NCBI GenBank assembly: GCA_002842135.1
Contig: PHCD01000012.1
Location: 1-27,232 of the forward strand
Direction of reading: 5' to 3'
Length of the DNA: 27,232 nucleotides
From: Betaproteobacteria bacterium HGW-Betaproteobacteria-8
GTDB taxonomy: Bacteria; Pseudomonadota; Gammaproteobacteria; Burkholderiales; Methylophilaceae
Shown: in pieces, positions 24,218 to 27,232 of the stretch
How the letters are laid out: the number at the start of each line of letters is the position of its first letter
How positions within the stretch are numbered: the stretch's first letter is position 1
Notes under the pieces: model-generated
What the model was told of the DNA's origin: nothing
What the model saw: the letters and a program-made list of their open reading frames with translations, nothing else
Databases searched by the model: none
Program-made: the position numbers and the translations under genes

Positions 24218-26896
24218 CTACAGCACCTTATTTACTTTTTTAACACTGTCGTCTTCAGGGTTGGCTTCTATACTGAAATTCAAGCGCTTCATCAGCTTCA
24301 GCATGCTGGCGTTGTTTTTAAGCACTTCGCCTTCCATGACCTTCAGGCCTTTAGAGCGCGCTGCATCCATCAATGCCGTCATCAGCTTGTATCCCAGGCC
24401 CTTGCCACGCATGCTGTCGGCGATAACCAGCGCGAAATCACAGCTATCCCCATCCGGATTGATGGCAAAGCGCGTTACGCCCAGCTCGATTTCCTGCCCC
24501 TGCTCTTCCGTCACCGCAAGCAAAGCCATCTCACGGCTGTAATCAATCTGTGTGAAGCGCACCAGCATGGACTCGCTCAACTCCTGCACACTGTTCATGA
24601 AGCGGAAGTAGCGCGATTCTTCAGACAGGTTGCGCACAAACTCCTGCTCTATCCTGGCGTCCTCCGGACGTATCGGTCGAATAACCACATCCGTACCGTC
24701 AGCCAGCTGCCAATTGCTGACCAGGTGTGTCGGATAAGGATAAATCGCCATGTGCGCATACCGGTCTGCGCTGGGTTGGCGGAACTCCACTACCACGCGC
24801 GCATCAGCCGCCAGAACGCCACTCTCATCCAGTATGAGTGGGTTGATGTCCATTTCCATCAGCATGGGTAGCTCACACACCATTTCGGACACCCGCAACA
24901 GCACACTTTCAAGCGCTTCCATATTGGCAGGCGGCATGTGACGGAAAGCACCCAGCATCTTGGCCACGTGCGTCCCCTGAATCAGGTCTTTTACCAGGAA
25001 TGAATTCAACGGTGGCAACGTGACCGAGCGGTCACCCATGACTTCCACCGTAGTGCCACCAGCGCCGAATGTGATCAGCGGCCCAAAAACCGGATCGTTG
25101 GTTACACCCACCATCAGTTCGCGGCCGTTGGGCTTCACGATCATGGGCTCGATAGAGATCCCTTCCACGCGCGCCTCCGGCCGGTAACGCTTAACACTTT
25201 CGATAATTTCGTGATAGGCCGCACGCACTGCCTGTGCATTAGCCAAATTAAGCATGACGCCGCCAGCATCGGTCTTGTGCGTGATATCCGGTGAATTCAC
25301 TTTCATCGCCACCGGAAAACCCAGCTGTTGCGCAATCAGCAAGGCCTCGTTCGGCGAATGCGCCACCAGTGTCTGCGCTACTGGAATATGAAAGGCCGAC
25401 AACAGCGCTTTCGATTCCATTTCGCTCAACACCTTGCGTCTTTCCTGCAGCGCCCCCTCGATCACCATGCGCGCACCTTCCACGTCCGGTTCCAGATGAT
25501 GGGACAACGGCCCCGGCATCTGCATCAGCAGTTTCTGGTTCTGGTAATAAGCGGTCAGGTAGGAGAACACCTCCACTGCCGGTTCCGGTGTGCGAAAACT
25601 GGGTTTTCTGGCGCGATTGAATGCCGCACGCGACTCGTCCACCTGCGCCCCGCCCATCCAGCAGGCAAGCAAAGGCTTGCTGTGCTGATTGGAAAGCTCA
25701 ATGACCGCATTGGCCGCCTCCAGCGGTTTGGTCATCGCCTGTGGCGTCAATATGGTCAACACGCCATCTACACCGGGATCTTCCAGGCAGGCTTGCACTG
25801 CATACAGGTACCTATCGGATTGAGCGTCACCGATAATATCCACCGGATTACCGTGCGACCAGGTGGAAGGCAAGACCTGATTAAGCTGCTCCATGGTCTC
25901 ATCCGACAACGTTGCCATCACCAGCCCCAGGTCTGCTGCACAGTCGGTCGCCATGACACCAGGCCCGCCACCATTGGTGACGATAGCCAAACGGTTGCCG
26001 GTAGGATGGAAACCGCAGGAAAGTGCCTTGGCGGCAGAGAACAGCTGGGTAATAGTCTGCACACGCACGACACCAGCCCGCCGCACTGCGGCATCGAAAG
26101 CATCGTCCGAACCCACCAAAGAGGCCGTATGCGACATGGCCGCTTTAGAGGAGACAGCATGACGCCCAACCTTGACCAGAATCACAGGCTTGATGCGCGC
26201 CGCCGCACGAATGCCGCTCATAAAACTGCGCGCATCGCGTATGCCTTCGATATAAAGCAGGATACTTTGCGTTTTTACATCAGAAATCAGGTAATCGAGA
26301 ATTTCGCCAAAATCGACATCCAGTGACGAACCGAGCGACACCACGCTGGAAAACCCGACATCATTCGTTTGTGCCCAATCCAGGATAGCCGTGCACAAGG
26401 CACCCGATTGTGAAACAAAAGCAAGATTGCCAATATTGGCGCTGCCCTTGTTGAAAGTCGCATTGAGGCCGATATCCGGTCGCATCACACCAAGGCAATT
26501 CGGCCCGATCAGACGTACGCCATAGCGCTGCGCACTCTCGAGCACCGCATGTTCCAGCGCCTTGCCCGCTTCCCCGGCCTCTCCAAAACCCGCGGTAATA
26601 ATAACTGCGGCCTTGACCTGATGTTTTCCGCACTCTTCAATGATGTCAGGCACTGTCTGCGCAGGCGTTGCAATCACTGCCAGTTCAACTGGCTCGGAAA
26701 TTTGGGCAATGGAAGCATAAGCCTTGCAACCCTGCACCTCGGCATGCACAGGATTGATTGGGTAAAGTGCGCCCTGATAGCCACTTTGCAACATGTTCTG
26801 AAACACAACCTGCCCGACCGAATCCACCCGATCACTGGCACCAAATACGGCAACTGATTTGGGCGCAAAAAGAGGCTTAAGGTGATGCTGACTCAT
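24218..26896 (-). CDS. Pat/PatZ-type protein acetyltransferase (NDP-forming acyl-CoA synthetase + GNAT)
   Basis: 892 aa from ATG 26896. An upstream TTG (26944) falls inside the sigma-54 promoter and is not used. Domain order: CoA-binding Rossmann domain (SVAVFGAS ... YPINP), succinyl-CoA-ligase-like domains (IGPNCLGVMRP, FVSQSGALCTAILDW, SHTASLVGSDDAFDAAVRRAG, TNGGGPGVMATD), ATP-grasp (LGFPVAMKVNSPDITHKTDAGGV, LITFGAGGTTVEV), then a GNAT domain in the last 170 residues (VVIRPIRPEDARIEQEFVRNL ... SMRGKGLGYKLMTALMDAARSKGL). This is the architecture of Salmonella Pat and E. coli PatZ, which acetylate acetyl-CoA synthetase and other enzymes. It could also keep acyl-CoA ligase activity, since the SHTASL loop His is present. 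Confidence 0.92.
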   Translation of the reverse strand: MSQHHLKPLFAPKSVAVFGASDRVDSVGQVVFQNMLQSGYQGALYPINPVHAEVQGCKAYASIAQISEPVELAVIATPAQTVPDIIEECGKHQVKAAVIITAGFGEAGEAGKALEHAVLESAQRYGVRLIGPNCLGVMRPDIGLNATFNKGSANIGNLAFVSQSGALCTAILDWAQTNDVGFSSVVSLGSSLDVDFGEILDYLISDVKTQSILLYIEGIRDARSFMSGIRAAARIKPVILVKVGRHAVSSKAAMSHTASLVGSDDAFDAAVRRAGVVRVQTITQLFSAAKALSCGFHPTGNRLAIVTNGGGPGVMATDCAADLGLVMATLSDETMEQLNQVLPSTWSHGNPVDIIGDAQSDRYLYAVQACLEDPGVDGVLTILTPQAMTKPLEAANAVIELSNQHSKPLLACWMGGAQVDESRAAFNRARKPSFRTPEPAVEVFSYLTAYYQNQKLLMQMPGPLSHHLEPDVEGARMVIEGALQERRKVLSEMESKALLSAFHIPVAQTLVAHSPNEALLIAQQLGFPVAMKVNSPDITHKTDAGGVMLNLANAQAVRAAYHEIIESVKRYRPEARVEGISIEPMIVKPNGRELMVGVTNDPVFGPLITFGAGGTTVEVMGDRSVTLPPLNSFLVKDLIQGTHVAKMLGAFRHMPPANMEALESVLLRVSEMVCELPMLMEMDINPLILDESGVLAADARVVVEFRQPSADRYAHMAIYPYPTHLVSNWQLADGTDVVIRPIRPEDARIEQEFVRNLSEESRYFRFMNSVQELSESMLVRFTQIDYSREMALLAVTEEQGQEIELGVTRFAINPDGDSCDFALVIADSMRGKGLGYKLMTALMDAARSKGLKVMEGEVLKNNASMLKLMKRLNFSIEANPEDDSVKKVNKVL

Positions 26897-26939
26897 GATT
26901 TTATGACCGCCGCTTGGAGATTTCTTTATCTTAGCGCAT

Positions 26940-26955
26940 TGCAATCAGTTTGCCA
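26940..26955 (-). promoter_or_regulatory. Sigma-54 (-24/-12) promoter for the pat-HDAC operon
   Basis: Minus strand TGGCAA-ACTGA-TTGCA, against consensus TGGCAC-N5-TTGCA: the GG and GC dinucleotides are exactly 10 bases apart and only one base deviates. Predicted start near 26929, leader about 33 bases to ATG 26896. Confidence 0.65.
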
Positions 26956-27040
26956 GACACAATGATGCGAACCCGCGAAAATCAGGCGACAGGGTATAAC
27001 TAATCAGGAAGGCTGAATATTGATGTGAACAACAAAGAGA

Positions 27041-27117
27041 TGGGGTGGCTGATGGGGCTCGAACCCACGACAACTGGAATCACAATCCAGGGCTCTACCA
27101 ACTGAGCTACAGCCACC
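27041..27117 (-). tRNA. tRNA-His (GTG)
   Basis: Minus strand cloverleaf: acceptor GTGGCTG/CAGCCAC, D-loop with AGTTGGTAGA, anticodon stem CTGGA/TCCAG with loop TTGTGAT (anticodon GTG), T-arm GGGTTCGAGCCCC, encoded CCA. Discriminator C opposite an extra G at -1 (27117) is the hallmark of tRNA-His. Confidence 0.97.
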
Positions 27118-27143
27118 ATTGAGACTGATGAACATCAGAAACT

Positions 27144-27220
27144 TGGCCTGCCCGACAGGAATCGAACCTGTAACCCCCAGCTTAGAAGGCTGGTGCTCTA
27201 TCCGATTGAGCTACGGGCAG
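27144..27220 (-). tRNA. tRNA-Arg (TCT)
   Basis: Minus strand cloverleaf: acceptor CTGCCCG/CGGGCAG, anticodon stem CCAGC/GCTGG with loop CTTCTAA (anticodon TCT, reading AGA/AGG), T-loop GGTTCGATTCC, discriminator G, encoded CCA. It lies 26 bases upstream of tRNA-His in the same direction, so one transcript is likely. Confidence 0.97.
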
Positions 27221-27232
27221 ATTGTCGGGCAA

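Noticed and set aside
25328..26326. 332-codon plus-strand open frame, and similar ones at 20909-21793 and 11381-12274
   Set aside because: All are antisense shadows of clear minus-strand genes (pat, mshM, mshK/pseudopilin) and give His/Arg/Gln-rich translations without domain patterns.
26897..26944. Upstream TTG start extending the Pat-type protein by 16 residues
   Set aside because: The added residues do not fit the family start and the codon lies inside the sigma-54 promoter; ATG 26896 begins at the expected place.

Overview
The window looks like chromosomal DNA of a Gram-negative betaproteobacterium, perhaps Nitrosomonadales/Methylophilaceae/Gallionellaceae-like. This placement is an inference from gene content (MSHA-type pilus genes, PrsR-like response regulator, FNR-type operator, LemA/GIDE pair) and cannot be fixed without a database search. 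No CRISPR array, insertion sequence, prophage or rRNA operon is visible.

Left part (1-8096). The 5' two-thirds of valS lies on the minus strand and runs off the left edge. Then come minus-strand genes for a GIDE-type membrane protein with an EF-hand and a LemA protein, and a photolyase-related protein whose domains appear to be in reversed order. A 443-bp intergenic region carries an exact FNR-type box and separates these from a plus-strand group: nfeD, a stomatin/QmcA-like SPFH gene, a 58-codon PLD-N-type membrane protein, and after a candidate hairpin terminator an uncharacterised 201-aa membrane-anchored protein overlapping a DUF2157-like membrane protein. A long inverted repeat closes this group against the convergent next operon.

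Centre (8097-23112). A tightly packed minus-strand operon of twelve genes encodes an MSHA-like type IV pilus / type II secretion-like machine. In transcription order: a sigma-54-type response regulator (PrsR-like receiver), an ExeA/MshM ATPase with a C-terminal SPOR-like domain, an MshL secretin lipoprotein, MshN (TPR), MshE (assembly ATPase with an N-terminal c-di-GMP-binding MshEN motif), MshG (platform protein, UUG start), MshI-, MshJ- and MshK-like assembly proteins, a 625-aa tip-type pseudopilin without Glu5 and with a Cys-rich insertion, a 266-aa class-III-like prepilin, and finally a MoeB/ThiF-type adenylyltransferase. Most junctions are 1-17 bp overlaps or gaps under 25 bp. No major-pilin-sized gene, prepilin peptidase or retraction ATPase is present, so the fibre, if any, must be made of these large pilins or of subunits encoded elsewhere.

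Right part (23113-27232). A two-gene minus-strand operon encodes a Pat/PatZ-type fused NDP-forming acyl-CoA-synthetase/GNAT protein followed five bases later by a class-II HDAC-family deacetylase, a likely lysine-acetylation writer/eraser pair. It is preceded by a near-consensus sigma-54 (-24/-12) promoter, and the nearest candidate activator gene is the NtrC-family regulator that heads the pilus operon. tRNA-Arg(TCT) and tRNA-His(GTG) genes, both minus strand with encoded CCA, close the window.
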